Assembly: GCA_018365815.1 (NCBI GenBank)
Contig: JAGZJH010000017.1
Location: forward strand, 1 to 47,946
Direction of reading: 5' to 3'
From: Erysipelotrichaceae bacterium
Lineage (GTDB): Bacteria; Bacillota_I; Bacilli_A; Erysipelotrichales; Coprobacillaceae
Length of the DNA stretch: 47,946 nucleotides
Below are positions 16,205 through 25,191 of this stretch, piece after piece (position 1 is the stretch's first letter; every line of letters begins with the position of its first letter). Made by a program: the position numbers and the translations under genes. The notes under the pieces were generated by a model. It was given only the letters and a program-made list of their open reading frames with translations, did no database searches and was not told the origin of the DNA.

Positions 16205-16999
16205 ATGAATTTTATATTAAATTTACCCAGCTTAGTAGTTGTTTTTATTTGCTCTACATTAAATTGGTTGCTCACTGCTCTTGGATCTACATTAGTCTAT
16301 TTTATTAAAAATGAAAATAAAAAATTAAATGAAATTGCTTTAGGAAGTTCTTCTGGTATCATGATCGCTGCCACTTTTTTTTCCCTTTTACTTCCAGCTA
16401 TTACACTATTAGAAAATCAACCTAAATTTTATTTAGCCTTGTTACCTTTAGTCTTTATGTTAGGAGCAGGATTTGTTGGCGTGTTAGATCATCTTTTACC
16501 ACATGAACATTTAATCACACATGAAAAAGAAGGGTTACACCCTACCCATCATACTCGTGCAAATTTATTAATGTTTGCAATGACTTTACACAATATTCCC
16601 GAAGGACTTGCAGTGGGTGTAGCTTTTGCAAATACTTTACCAGAAGCACGAATTGCGGCTTTAATACTTTCGATTGGCATTGGAATTCAAAACTTACCTG
16701 AAGGTCTAGCCATTTCCTTACCGATGAAAAATGCTGGTATGTCTAAGTTTAAATCCATGATGTATGGTCAATTTTCTGCCATCGTTGAAATTCCTAGCGC
16801 TATTATCGGATACTTAGCCGCTTCTATTTTTAATGAAATACTTCCTTTTACCCTTGCTTTTGCTGCCGGTGCAATGTTATTTGTCGTTGTGGAAGAGTTA
16901 ATTCCCGAATCTAAGAAAAATAATGCTTCAATTTTAGGGTCGTTTACTTGTATTCTTGGGTTTGTCATTATGATGGCACTAGATATTTTATTAAGTTAA
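16205..16999 (+). CDS. ZIP-family metal transporter
   Basis: 264-residue inner-membrane transporter with eight predicted helices that takes up divalent metal (zinc, iron or manganese). The signature transmembrane IV motif HNIPEGLAVGVAFA and transmembrane V motif QNLPEGLAISLPM supply the metal-binding His, Asn and Glu residues. A histidine-containing loop (DHLLPHEHLITHEKEGLHPTH, split between helices III and IV) is typical of ZIP proteins. GAGGAGG lies at 16194-16200. Being divergent from a DtxR/MntR-type regulator, iron or manganese is a reasonable guess for its metal, but ZupT-like proteins are broad in range. Confidence 0.92.
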   Translation: MNFILNLPSLVVVFICSTLNWLLTALGSTLVYFIKNENKKLNEIALGSSSGIMIAATFFSLLLPAITLLENQPKFYLALLPLVFMLGAGFVGVLDHLLPHEHLITHEKEGLHPTHHTRANLLMFAMTLHNIPEGLAVGVAFANTLPEARIAALILSIGIGIQNLPEGLAISLPMKNAGMSKFKSMMYGQFSAIVEIPSAIIGYLAASIFNEILPFTLAFAAGAMLFVVVEELIPESKKNNASILGSFTCILGFVIMMALDILLS

Positions 17000-17022
17000 A
17001 AAAAGGAGGCTTTGCCTCCTAA
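17000..17022 (-). terminator. Terminator between the convergent ZIP and HAD genes
   Basis: AGGAGGC / GCCTCCT stem with a 3-base loop and seven T on the minus strand (minus-strand HAD gene); overlaps its stop codon. Confidence 0.85.
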
Positions 17023-17666
17023 TCTAGTGAAATTAATAATTCATAAAGTGCTTCTACACTATCAACTACATAATCTGCATGACAACTATCAAACTCCTCT
17101 AAAGAACCATAGCCATATAAAACACCAATACATTTTAAATGATTTTTATGTGCCCCAATCACATCATGCTTACGATCTCCTACCATAATCGTCTTTTTAG
17201 GATCACATTTTAAATCATTTAATGCATAAGCAATAACTTCTCCTTTAGCGTTTCGTGTTCCATCTAATTCACTTCCATAAACATTTGAAAAATAGTGTAT
17301 TAAATTAAAATGTTCTAAAATTCTTGAAGCAAATACATGAGGTTTAGAAGTAGCAATGGATAAACGATACCCTTTTTCAATTAATGATTTTAATATTTGT
17401 TCAATTCCTTGATAAGGTTCGTTTTCAAAAATACCAGTCTCTTTAAAATATTCACGATATTTGACTACTGCTATGTTAGCTTGTTCTTTGTTGAAGTGAT
17501 AAAACTCTTGAAACGAGTCCACTAAAGGTGGTCCGATAAAGGGGATGAGATCTCTTAAATCCTTTACTTCAATTTCAAAATATTTTAATGCATACGCTAC
17601 TGATTTAGTAATTCCTAACATTGGATCAGTAATTGTTCCATCTAAATCAAATAAAATATCTTTCAT
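17019..17666 (-). CDS. HAD-superfamily phosphatase, Gph/PpaX-like
   Basis: 215-residue haloacid-dehalogenase-type phosphatase. Motif I ILFDLDGTITD (residues 4-14, nucleophile Asp8), motif II SIATSKPH near residue 107, motif III/IV around GDRKHDVIGA. The alpha-helical cap between motifs I and II is of subclass IA, as in phosphoglycolate phosphatase, PpaX pyrophosphatase and YfnB-like enzymes. Exact substrate is not deducible. ATG at 17664-17666 behind AAAGGAG. Gene lies 43 bases after the ABC exporter, separated from it by a hairpin. Confidence 0.85.
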   Translation of the reverse strand: MKDILFDLDGTITDPMLGITKSVAYALKYFEIEVKDLRDLIPFIGPPLVDSFQEFYHFNKEQANIAVVKYREYFKETGIFENEPYQGIEQILKSLIEKGYRLSIATSKPHVFASRILEHFNLIHYFSNVYGSELDGTRNAKGEVIAYALNDLKCDPKKTIMVGDRKHDVIGAHKNHLKCIGVLYGYGSLEEFDSCHADYVVDSVEALYELLISLD

Positions 17667-17686
17667 ACTTTCTCCTTTTCATATTA

Positions 17687-17714
17687 AAAGAATACCTTAA
17701 AGTATTCTTTTAAG
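17687..17714 (-). terminator. Terminator-like hairpin after the ABC exporter gene
   Basis: AAAAGAATAC / GTATTCTTTT perfect 10-bp stem overlapping the exporter's stop codon, T-rich on both sides. Confidence 0.7.
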
Positions 17715-19443
17715 CTCTAAATTGCATATTGTATAATTTTGCATACTCTCCATTTAATGCTAATAATTCTTCATGGTTTCCTTGTTCTTCTATTCCATTT
17801 GTCGTTAAAACAATGATACGTTTAGCATTTTTAATCGTTGATAAACGATGAGCAATCACAAATGTTGTTCGATTAACTGCTAATTTTTCTAACGATTCTT
17901 GAACCACTTTTTCACTTTCATTATCTAATGCACTTGTCGCTTCATCAAAAATCAAAATCGGTGGATTTTTCAAGAAGACACGAGCAATAGATAAACGTTG
18001 TTTTTGTCCACCTGAAAGTTTAACTCCTCGTTGACCACAATCGGTATTATAACCATCAGGTAATTCCATAATAAAATCATGGGCATTGGCATTTTTAGCA
18101 GCTTCGATAATTTCATCATCTGTGGCATCAGGACGTCCATAACGAATATTATCCATAATCGTTCCCGCAAATAAATAAACATCTTGTTGCACAATTCCAA
18201 TATTTTGACGTAATGATTTTAAAGTCACATCTTTAATATCTTGATCGTCAATTAAAATTCGTCCTGATGTTGCTTCATAGAAACGAGGAATTAAACTACA
18301 AATTGTTGTTTTACCAGCTCCTGAACTTCCTACTAATGCCACATATTCGCCCGCACTTACTTTTAAATTAATATGTGATAATACCTCATCAAGTTTTTCA
18401 TTGTATCTAAAACCAACATCTTCAAAACTAACTGCTCCTTGAACATGTTCTAATGCTTTAGCATTTGGTGCATCTTGAATATCTGGTTCAATTTCAAGCA
18501 TTTCCATAAAACGATTAAATCCGGTAATCCCTTCTTGAAATTGTTCTGTGAAGTTGATTAATTTTTTAATTGGATCTGTTAAATTACCAATATATAATAA
18601 AAATGCAATAATATCTGGTGTAGTAAGTTGTTCTTTAGCAATTAACATCGCCCCAAAAATCACGACTACCACGGTAATTAAACTAATAAATGCCCCAAGT
18701 CCTGAATGAAATCCTGCCATGTAAAAATAACTATTCTTTTTACTTAATACATATTGATTATTATTATAAGCAAATTTATCTTTTTCTTTTTCTTCATTCG
18801 CAAAAGATTGCACAACACGAATTCCTGATAAGTTATCTTCAATTCTTGCATTAATATCTCCAATTTTTCGTTTATTATTTGTAAAAGCGATATTCATTTT
18901 CTTATTAAAATAAGAAGCAAAGATAAACATTACTGGTAAAAATGCAAAAACAATTAAAGTCAATTTCACATTAATGGATAATAAAATAATAAATGCCCCG
19001 ATAAATTTGACTAACGAAATCATAATATCTTCCGGACCATGGTGATATAATTCCGTTAAAGAAAATAAGTCATTTGTTAAACGCGACATCAATTGTCCTG
19101 TTTTTTGATCATCATAAAAACTAAACGAAAGTTTTTGATAGTGTGCGAATAATTCTGAACGCAAATCACGTTCCATTTTAGCCCCCATGACATGACCTTG
19201 ATAGGCAATAAAATAATTACAGAAATATTCCACTATTACTAATACAACCATAAAAATTCCCAGTTTATAAATCGTGCTAAATTCAACCGGTTCTTGGTTT
19301 AATACTGTTCCTGTAATATAGCGAGTAATGATTGGAAAAACAAGTGTCACACCTGCTGCAATAAAAGCACAAATCATATCCGCTAAAAACAATCCTTTAT
19401 AAGGACGATAGTAAGATAAAAACTTTTTAAATCTTGAACCCAT
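17710..19443 (-). CDS. ABC transporter, fused permease and ATPase (MsbA/LmrA-like exporter)
   Basis: 577-residue half-transporter, expected to act as a homodimer in the cytoplasmic membrane. Residues 1-310 form the type IV exporter membrane domain with six helices; 335-577 form the ATPase with Walker A GSSGAGKTT, Q-loop VQQDVYLFAGT, signature LSGGQKQR, Walker B ILIFDEATSALD and switch AHRLST. Since it stands alone and has no second half next to it, a homodimeric lipid or drug exporter is the likeliest role. Start 19441-19443 behind GGAGGG. Substrate unknown. Confidence 0.92.
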   Translation of the reverse strand: MGSRFKKFLSYYRPYKGLFLADMICAFIAAGVTLVFPIITRYITGTVLNQEPVEFSTIYKLGIFMVVLVIVEYFCNYFIAYQGHVMGAKMERDLRSELFAHYQKLSFSFYDDQKTGQLMSRLTNDLFSLTELYHHGPEDIMISLVKFIGAFIILLSINVKLTLIVFAFLPVMFIFASYFNKKMNIAFTNNKRKIGDINARIEDNLSGIRVVQSFANEEKEKDKFAYNNNQYVLSKKNSYFYMAGFHSGLGAFISLITVVVVIFGAMLIAKEQLTTPDIIAFLLYIGNLTDPIKKLINFTEQFQEGITGFNRFMEMLEIEPDIQDAPNAKALEHVQGAVSFEDVGFRYNEKLDEVLSHINLKVSAGEYVALVGSSGAGKTTICSLIPRFYEATSGRILIDDQDIKDVTLKSLRQNIGIVQQDVYLFAGTIMDNIRYGRPDATDDEIIEAAKNANAHDFIMELPDGYNTDCGQRGVKLSGGQKQRLSIARVFLKNPPILIFDEATSALDNESEKVVQESLEKLAVNRTTFVIAHRLSTIKNAKRIIVLTTNGIEEQGNHEELLALNGEYAKLYNMQFRA

Positions 19444-19508
19444 ACTTTTTCCCTCCTTTGATTGAGTATTCTACAATACTTTCATTCTTTTTTCAATCGA
19501 TCATTCAC

Positions 19509-19535
19509 TAAAAAAAGTCCATAACGGACTAATCT
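19509..19535 (-). terminator. Terminator of the NiaR-like gene
   Basis: AGTCC...GGACT stem with T7 on the minus strand, overlapping the stop codon. Confidence 0.8.
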
Positions 19536-20047
19536 TCTTTTTGATACAACAAATGTTTTTCATTTAACTGATTTAAAATTATCTGAAATGTTTTTTCATC
19601 TTTACATTTAATAGTATGTAAATGAATGCCGTTAGATAAACTAGAAAGCATTGAAGCATTGGCACTTTCAACTTTAGAAATAAAATTTTTCACATCACGT
19701 CTTGATAATAAATGTAAATTACCGATTAACTCCCCATAAATTGGGTGCTCCACAATCACATCGACTACTTCGCCACCTTCATCAATAATAGTATTCAGTT
19801 CTTCTTCCATCTCTTTTGAGGTATGATTACACGCAATTTTAAATAACAAGCCGTCGCTTTTTTCATTTTTCACATAACCTCTAGGGGTTGCGATAATGTT
19901 TTGCCCACTTGCTCTAAGTAATGCTACATCTCCTACGACTAATTGACGACTGACATGCAGCAATTTTCCAATTGTACTTGCACTTAATGGTTCTTTAGAG
20001 TCTTCAATAAGTTTTAAAATTTTTAATTGACGTTCTATTTTTTCCAT
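19529..20047 (-). CDS. niaR: NiaR-like transcriptional repressor (HTH_11 + 3H domain)
   Basis: 172-residue regulator with an N-terminal winged HTH (ILKLIEDSKEPLSASTIGKLLHVSRQLVVGD...) and a C-terminal 3H domain named for three conserved histidines; those visible are CNHTSKE, VEHPIYGE and GIHLHTI. Characterised members bind nicotinic acid and repress NAD salvage and niacin uptake genes. No niacin gene is adjacent, so it probably acts in trans; the divergent neighbour is ilvE. I choose the ATG at 20045-20047 since AGGGGTGA stands 5-8 bases before it; a GTG three codons earlier lies inside that ribosome site. Confidence 0.88.
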   Translation of the reverse strand: MEKIERQLKILKLIEDSKEPLSASTIGKLLHVSRQLVVGDVALLRASGQNIIATPRGYVKNEKSDGLLFKIACNHTSKEMEEELNTIIDEGGEVVDVIVEHPIYGELIGNLHLLSRRDVKNFISKVESANASMLSSLSNGIHLHTIKCKDEKTFQIILNQLNEKHLLYQKED

Positions 20048-20155
20048 CTCATTCACCCCTAATCATTATAACAACATTTTAGGACAATTAAAACCATTTT
20101 ATTTATCTTAAATCCTAAATTTAATTAGTTAATTTCATATATTCAAAATTTTATA

Positions 20156-20184
20156 TTGCAAAAAATATTAAAAAGGCGTAATAT
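20156..20184 (+). promoter_or_regulatory. ilvE promoter
   Basis: TTGCAA (20156-20161), 17-base spacer, TAATAT (20179-20184). The AGAGGGGG ribosome site follows at 20201-20208. Confidence 0.7.
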
Positions 20185-20216
20185 ACAAATTATTAAGGGT
20201 AGAGGGGGACTTAAAT

Positions 20217-21281
20217 ATGGAAATCAAGATTATACGAAGTCAAAATTTAAAAGAAAAACCTGATGAAAATCAATTAGGATTTGGAAAATATTTTACAGAT
20301 CATATGTTTACAATGGATTATGATGAAAAACAAGGTTGGCATAATGCGACCATTCAACCTTATGGACCTATTGCTATGGATCCCGCAACAATGGTTTTAC
20401 ATTATGCACAAGAAACTTTTGAAGGAATGAAAGCCTATCGAAATAAAGAAGGGCAAATTCTATTATTTAGACCTTATATGAACGCAAAACGTCTGATTAA
20501 TTCAAATAAACGTTTATGTATGGCAACATTAGATGAAGATTTATTTGTGGAAGCGGTAGAAGCAATTGTGAAATATGAACAAGATTGGATCCCATCAGCA
20601 AGGGGAACTTCATTATATATTCGTCCTTTTATGTTTGCAACTGAAGCAGGAGTTGGCGTACACCCATCAAAATCTTATAAATTTGTCATTATCTTAACAC
20701 CGGTAGGACAATATTATCCTGAGGGAGTTAATCCCGTTAAAATTTGGGTTGAAGATGAATATGTGCGTGCAGTTAAAGGTGGAACCGGCTTTACAAAATG
20801 TGGGGGAAATTATGCAGCAAGTATCGCAGCACAAGTCAAAGCTGAGCAAAAAGGTTATACACAAGTGTTATGGTTAGATGGTGTTCACCGTAAATATGTT
20901 GAAGAAGTCGGAACAATGAACATTATGTTCTATATCGGTGATGAAATCGTCACTGCCCCTATTGAAGGTTCTGTATTACCGGGGGTCACTCGTGATTCAA
21001 TTATTCACATACTTAAAGATTGGGGATATAAAGTTAGTGAGCGTCATTTAAGCATTGGTGAACTCATGGAAGCCGGACATAACGGAACTTTAAAAGAAGC
21101 ATTTGGAACCGGAACTGCTGCTGTGATTTCACCGGTAGGAGAATTAAACTACAAAGGTGATATTGTCACAATCAACAACTTTAAAACAGGCGAATTAACA
21201 CAAAAACTTTATGATACTTTAACTAATATTCAATGGGGTAACATTAAAGATCCTTATAACTGGACTTATAAAATTGATTAA
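20217..21281 (+). CDS. ilvE: Branched-chain amino acid aminotransferase
   Basis: PLP-dependent fold-type IV transaminase (354 residues) that interconverts Leu, Ile and Val with their 2-oxo acids using glutamate/2-oxoglutarate. Seen: FGKYFTDHMFTMDY N-terminal strand, ETFEGMKAYR, GGTGFTKCGGNYAAS containing the PLP lysine region, VEEVGTMNIMF and the phosphate-binding GTGTAAVISPVG. Length and motifs fit the eukaryote-like subgroup common in Firmicutes. Stands alone with its own promoter and terminator. No isoleucine/valine biosynthesis genes adjoin it, so it may serve catabolism as well as synthesis. Confidence 0.95.
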   Translation: MEIKIIRSQNLKEKPDENQLGFGKYFTDHMFTMDYDEKQGWHNATIQPYGPIAMDPATMVLHYAQETFEGMKAYRNKEGQILLFRPYMNAKRLINSNKRLCMATLDEDLFVEAVEAIVKYEQDWIPSARGTSLYIRPFMFATEAGVGVHPSKSYKFVIILTPVGQYYPEGVNPVKIWVEDEYVRAVKGGTGFTKCGGNYAASIAAQVKAEQKGYTQVLWLDGVHRKYVEEVGTMNIMFYIGDEIVTAPIEGSVLPGVTRDSIIHILKDWGYKVSERHLSIGELMEAGHNGTLKEAFGTGTAAVISPVGELNYKGDIVTINNFKTGELTQKLYDTLTNIQWGNIKDPYNWTYKID

Positions 21282-21285
21282 CATT

Positions 21286-21337
21286 AAAAAGAGATTTTTA
21301 AACCGTAAGCTTACAGTATGAAAATCTCTTTTTTTAT
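21286..21337 (+). terminator. ilvE terminator; copy D of the repeated AGAGATTTT hairpin
   Basis: AAAAAGAGATTTT (21286-21298) pairs exactly with 21321-21333; inside is the palindrome GTAAGCTTAC. T-run follows. Confidence 0.88.
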
Positions 21338-21478
21338 CTAACCAAAATTCTTCACATTTTTTAAATATTTAATATCACTCATAACAAAGTATTAATCATT
21401 TTTTAATAGGACATTCTAAATCAATGATCTAATTAAATCTTTTTTATATACATAAATATTAATTCTATTTTTGACTAT

Positions 21479-21525
21479 AAAAAAATAATCAACTTGTATA
21501 TATTAACACACACAAATTGATTACC
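21479..21525 (-). terminator. feoB terminator
   Basis: AATCAATTTGT / ACAAGTTGATT stem (one G-U) with T7 on the minus strand, shortly after the feoB stop codon. Confidence 0.75.
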
Positions 21526-21532
21526 TTTTGAA

Positions 21533-23545
21533 TTATAAAATCAAACTAAACAATTGATAGACAATCATTGCCACAATATAAGCCACTAATGTTTGAAATA
21601 CTGCAGTTAAAATTGCTTCTTTTAAAGACCCTAACTCCTTTTTAGTCGCTGCAAAAGCGGCAATACAAGGCATATATAACACTGTAAAGACTAAAAATGT
21701 ATAAGCAGATAATGGCGTAAAGATTGAAGCTAAAGCGTTTGATAATTGCATATCATTTGAAACATTTAATAATACAGTTAAAGTAGATAATACAGATTCT
21801 TTAGCTGTAATTCCGGTAATTAAAGCAGTTGAAGCACGCCAATCATTAAATCCAAGTGGTTTAAAAATCGGAGCAATTAAAGAACCTATTGACGCTAAAA
21901 TACTATTGGCACTATCTTCAACTAAAGATAAATTCCAATCAAATGATTGTAAAAACCAAATCACTAAAGAAGCAATAAAAATCACTGTAAATGCTTTACG
22001 AATAAAGTCTTTTGCTTTTTCCCACATATGAAGTAAGACACTTTTATATGAAGGAATACGATAAGCAGGTAATTCAAGTACAAATGGAACCGGCTCTCCT
22101 TTTAATACCGTAGATTTTAAAATCAATCCACTTATAATTGCTACTAAAATTCCAATACAATAAACACTAATCATCACCAGTGGGGCTTTTTGTTTAAAAA
22201 ACGCAGCAATGATCATTCCATAAATCGGCAATTTTGCACTACAAGATAAAAAAGGCGTTAAAACAATCGTCATCTTACGATCACGTTCTGATGAAAGGGT
22301 ACGAGTTGCCATAATCGCCGGAACACTACACCCAAACCCAATTAACATCGGTACAAAAGAACGACCGGATAATCCTAATTTTCTTAATGCTTTATCCATT
22401 ACAAAAGCCACTCGTGCCATATAACCACTATCTTCAAGTAATGATAAAAAGAAAAATAAAATAACAATAATCGGTAAGAAAGATAATACACTTCCTACTC
22501 CAGTTAAAATTCCATCTACAATTAATGAAGATAATAAATCATTGACTTTTAATGCTTCTAATTGAACTGCAACAAAACCATTAAATCGATCAATTAAAGT
22601 TTCTAAAATAGATTGTAACGGTCCACCAATCACTGTAAAAGTTAAATAGAAAATGAGTAACATAATGATTATAAAAATAGGAATTCCTAAATATTTATGA
22701 GTAAGCAATTGATCGATTTTTTCAGAACGAATTTGTTCAATCGTTTCAGATTGTTTAAACACACAATTTTGACAAATTTCTTCAATATAGCCATATCGCA
22801 TATCTACAATAGCCGCTTCACGATCGGTATTTAAGTTTTTTTCCATCTCTTCAACAATATGATTAATGATATGAACTTCTTCTTTGGTTAATCCGAGTTT
22901 TTCTTCTAACTCCTTTGATCCGTCGATTAATTGTGTCACTGTATAACGAGTTGGATAATGAATACGAGCTGTATGATCTTCAATTAAATGGGAGATAGAA
23001 TGAATAGCACGATGAATTTCACCTTTACAAAAATCAACATGATAATGTCCTTTAGACTGATGCAATGTTGTATTAATCGCACTGATTAAATCTGAGATCC
23101 CCTCATTTTTACTAGCAGAAATAGGAAAAACAGGTGCACCTAAATATTTTGAAACGCCCTCTACATCAATAGCATTATGACTTTTAGTCACCTCGTCCAT
23201 CATATTTAATGCAATAATCATTGGAATATTTAACTCCATTAATTGTAAAGTTAAATATAAATTACGTTCAATATTGGTTGCATCAATAATATTTAAAATT
23301 AACTCCGGTTGATCTTTAATTAAAAAATCAGTCGTTACAATTTCTTCAGAAGTATAAGGCGTTAACGAATAAATTCCCGGTAAATCGACAATTGAAATAT
23401 CACTATGTTTTTTCATATTCCCCATTTTCTTTTCAACTGTCACTCCCGGAAAATTACCAACGTGCTGATTTGAACCGGTTAAAGCATTAAATAAAGTTGT
23501 TTTTCCACAGTTTTGATTTCCAACTAAAGCAATTAAATGTGCCAT
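21533..23545 (-). CDS. feoB: Ferrous iron transport protein B
   Basis: 670-residue Fe(II) importer of the cytoplasmic membrane. N-terminal G domain with G1 GNQNCGKTT (9-17), switch GNFPGVTVEKK, G3 DLPGIYS, G4 NMMDE; then a helical spacer domain and a membrane core with two Gate motifs, including GFGCSVPAIMATRTL and the LSCSAKLPIY segment with conserved cysteines. Length fits the family. Its ATG shares one base with the feoA stop codon, so the two are translationally coupled. Ferrous uptake fits an anaerobe. No FeoC gene is seen. Confidence 0.97.
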   Translation of the reverse strand: MAHLIALVGNQNCGKTTLFNALTGSNQHVGNFPGVTVEKKMGNMKKHSDISIVDLPGIYSLTPYTSEEIVTTDFLIKDQPELILNIIDATNIERNLYLTLQLMELNIPMIIALNMMDEVTKSHNAIDVEGVSKYLGAPVFPISASKNEGISDLISAINTTLHQSKGHYHVDFCKGEIHRAIHSISHLIEDHTARIHYPTRYTVTQLIDGSKELEEKLGLTKEEVHIINHIVEEMEKNLNTDREAAIVDMRYGYIEEICQNCVFKQSETIEQIRSEKIDQLLTHKYLGIPIFIIIMLLIFYLTFTVIGGPLQSILETLIDRFNGFVAVQLEALKVNDLLSSLIVDGILTGVGSVLSFLPIIVILFFFLSLLEDSGYMARVAFVMDKALRKLGLSGRSFVPMLIGFGCSVPAIMATRTLSSERDRKMTIVLTPFLSCSAKLPIYGMIIAAFFKQKAPLVMISVYCIGILVAIISGLILKSTVLKGEPVPFVLELPAYRIPSYKSVLLHMWEKAKDFIRKAFTVIFIASLVIWFLQSFDWNLSLVEDSANSILASIGSLIAPIFKPLGFNDWRASTALITGITAKESVLSTLTVLLNVSNDMQLSNALASIFTPLSAYTFLVFTVLYMPCIAAFAATKKELGSLKEAILTAVFQTLVAYIVAMIVYQLFSLIL

Positions 23546-23772
23546 TATTTCACATCCTTTACACTAATCTTAGCAGCATCTTCTTTTCGAAGTGTTAAAA
23601 CATAACTTCTTAAATAAACCTCAATCGGATCTCCCATCGGTGCTACTTTTCTAACTTTAACCACAGTATTAGGGGTTAAGCCCATTTCAAGTAATCTTTT
23701 TCTTAATAATCCTACCCCATTCACTTCTTCAACCACACATTGTTGACCTGGTTTAACTTCATCTAAATACAT
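23545..23772 (-). CDS. feoA: Ferrous iron transport protein A
   Basis: 75-residue SH3-like cytosolic protein that assists FeoB: LDEVKPGQQCVVEEVNGVGLLRKRLLEMGL (split over its strands) with the typical RLLEMGLTPNT turn, then DPIEVYLRSYVLTLRKEDA. I place the start at the ATG at 23770-23772 (MYLDEV) because AGAAGG is at proper distance; ATG/GTG codons three and two positions earlier overlap the ribosome site. A consensus-like promoter lies at 23793-23821. No iron-repressor site was recognised. Confidence 0.93.
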   Translation of the reverse strand: MYLDEVKPGQQCVVEEVNGVGLLRKRLLEMGLTPNTVVKVRKVAPMGDPIEVYLRSYVLTLRKEDAAKISVKDVK

Positions 23773-23792
23773 TTTCATCACCTTCTTTTGAC

Positions 23793-23821
23793 ATTATACC
23801 AAAAATTGTTATAGGCTTCAA
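23793..23821 (-). promoter_or_regulatory. feoAB promoter
   Basis: TTGAAG (23816-23821), 17-base spacer, TATAAT (23793-23798) on the minus strand. Confidence 0.8.
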
Positions 23822-23837
23822 ACTTTTTTTGAAAAAT

Positions 23838-23864
23838 AAAAGAAAATGACTATCATCATTTTCT
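23838..23864 (-). terminator. Terminator of the xpt-HAD operon
   Basis: AGAAAATGA / TCATTTTCT stem overlapping the HAD stop codon, followed by a T-rich tail on the minus strand. Confidence 0.8.
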
Positions 23865-24543
23865 ACAAAATTTTAAAAATATCTTTTAAACAATCAATTT
23901 CATAATCAGGTTTTGCCTTAGTTTGATTAACAAGATGATCTATATTTAACCAACAACAATCAATATTCGCTTGATTTGCCCCTAAAATATCTGACGTTAA
24001 AGTATCTCCGATTAATAAAACTTTTTCTTTTTTAAACGGTTGGATCTTATTAAAGACTTTTTCAAAATATTCAATACTTGGCTTTTGAGCATTTAAATCT
24101 TCTGAAACAAATACATCCTTAAAATATTTTAAAGTATCTGTTCCTTTTAAACGTGAAAAAGCAGTTTTAGAAACCCCATTAGTGACTGCATATAATCGAT
24201 AGTTTAACGACAATGTTTCTAATATCTCTTTAGCTTCAGGCATTAAAAAATACCCCTCAGCTAGTCCATTTTGATATTGACTTGCAAACTCATTACTATC
24301 AATATCTAACCCTAATTTTTCAAACAGTATTTTAAAACGTCCACAAGTGACCTCATTTTTAGTGACTTTTCCCAACTCAAAATCATGCCATAATTGATGA
24401 TTAATTTTACTATAAAGATTAAATAACTGTTCATTCACTTCAACATTATATTGTTTAAAAGTATTTTCAAAAGATGCTTTTTCACATTGTTTAAAATCAA
24501 AAATCACACCATCTAAATCAAATAAAATAATTTCATATTTCAC
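23863..24543 (-). CDS. HAD phosphatase, YjjG-like nucleotidase
   Basis: 226-residue HAD subclass IA phosphatase. Motif I is LFDLDGVIFDF (nucleophile Asp9), motif II YAVTNGVSKT, motif III KPSIEYFEKVF, motif IV LIGDTLTSDILGANQANI. The overall pattern, including the long helical cap and KPSIEYFEKVFN, follows YjjG, which removes phosphate from non-canonical pyrimidine nucleotides. Coupling to xpt by a one-base overlap supports a role in nucleotide salvage or clean-up. Substrate remains inference. Confidence 0.8.
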   Translation of the reverse strand: MKYEIILFDLDGVIFDFKQCEKASFENTFKQYNVEVNEQLFNLYSKINHQLWHDFELGKVTKNEVTCGRFKILFEKLGLDIDSNEFASQYQNGLAEGYFLMPEAKEILETLSLNYRLYAVTNGVSKTAFSRLKGTDTLKYFKDVFVSEDLNAQKPSIEYFEKVFNKIQPFKKEKVLLIGDTLTSDILGANQANIDCCWLNIDHLVNQTKAKPDYEIDCLKDIFKIL

Positions 24544-25118
24544 TATTTTTCACCTACAAACCAAATTTCATTTTCACCTAATGATGCAATACGTGCTAAA
24601 GAATAAATATCATATCCTTTATTTTCAATCAAAGTATGCCCTTCTTGAAAAGATTTTTCAATCACCATTCCCACTCCTTCTAACGACGCCTTTGCTTCTT
24701 TAATAATTTTTTCAACACCTAAAAAAGCTTGTCCATTAGCTAAGAAATCGTCAATAAATAATATATGATCATTTTCATTAATATATTCCTTAGATAAACA
24801 TATTGTATAAGTTTTATTTTTAGTAAACGAATGTACTTCAGCAGTGTAAAAATCATTCATTGTTGAAGGAACATTCTTTTTAATAAAAACCATCGGTACA
24901 TTAAATTTTAATGCACAAAATAATGCCGGTGCAATTCCACTTGTTTCGACTGTTAATACTTTAGTAATAGGATATTTTTTAAAATAGCGATAAAATTCTT
25001 CTCCTATTTTTTCCATTAACATCGGATCCACTTGATGATTTAAAAAAGAATCTACTTTTAAAACATGCTCATTCACCGCTTTTCCGTTTTTTCTAATATA
25101 TTCTTGTAACAATTCCAT
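24543..25118 (-). CDS. xpt: Xanthine phosphoribosyltransferase
   Basis: 191-residue PRTase that joins xanthine and PRPP to XMP in purine salvage; the length equals the usual Xpt. Start MELLQEYIRKNGKAVNEHVLKVDSF is broken here as MELLQEYIRK...VLKVDSFLNHQ; the adenine-specific loop is absent, and the PRPP motif appears as ILFIDDFLANGQAF, with TVETSGIAPAL before it. ATG at 25116-25118 behind AGAGGTGG. First gene of a two-gene operon with the YjjG-like phosphatase. No purine riboswitch was seen in the short upstream space. Confidence 0.95.
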   Translation of the reverse strand: MELLQEYIRKNGKAVNEHVLKVDSFLNHQVDPMLMEKIGEEFYRYFKKYPITKVLTVETSGIAPALFCALKFNVPMVFIKKNVPSTMNDFYTAEVHSFTKNKTYTICLSKEYINENDHILFIDDFLANGQAFLGVEKIIKEAKASLEGVGMVIEKSFQEGHTLIENKGYDIYSLARIASLGENEIWFVGEK

Positions 25119-25163
25119 AAATCCACCTCTTTATAAATTGTTATTATATCATTTTGCAAATAA

Positions 25164-25191
25164 AAAGAAAGTGTTTTATCACACTTTCTCA
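25164..25191 (-). terminator. Terminator of the P-ATPase-like gene
   Basis: GAAAGTG / CACTTTC stem (with outer A-T pairs) and T5 on the minus strand; includes the stop codon at 25179-25181. Confidence 0.8.

Noticed and set aside
20057..20155. NiaR operator or attenuator upstream of ilvE
   Set aside because: No match to the NiaR palindrome and no leader peptide or T-box motif was found.
2836..21333. Reading the four AGAGATTTT hairpins as a CRISPR array
   Set aside because: Copies are thousands of bases apart, each at a gene end with a T-run; there is no spacer-repeat periodicity.
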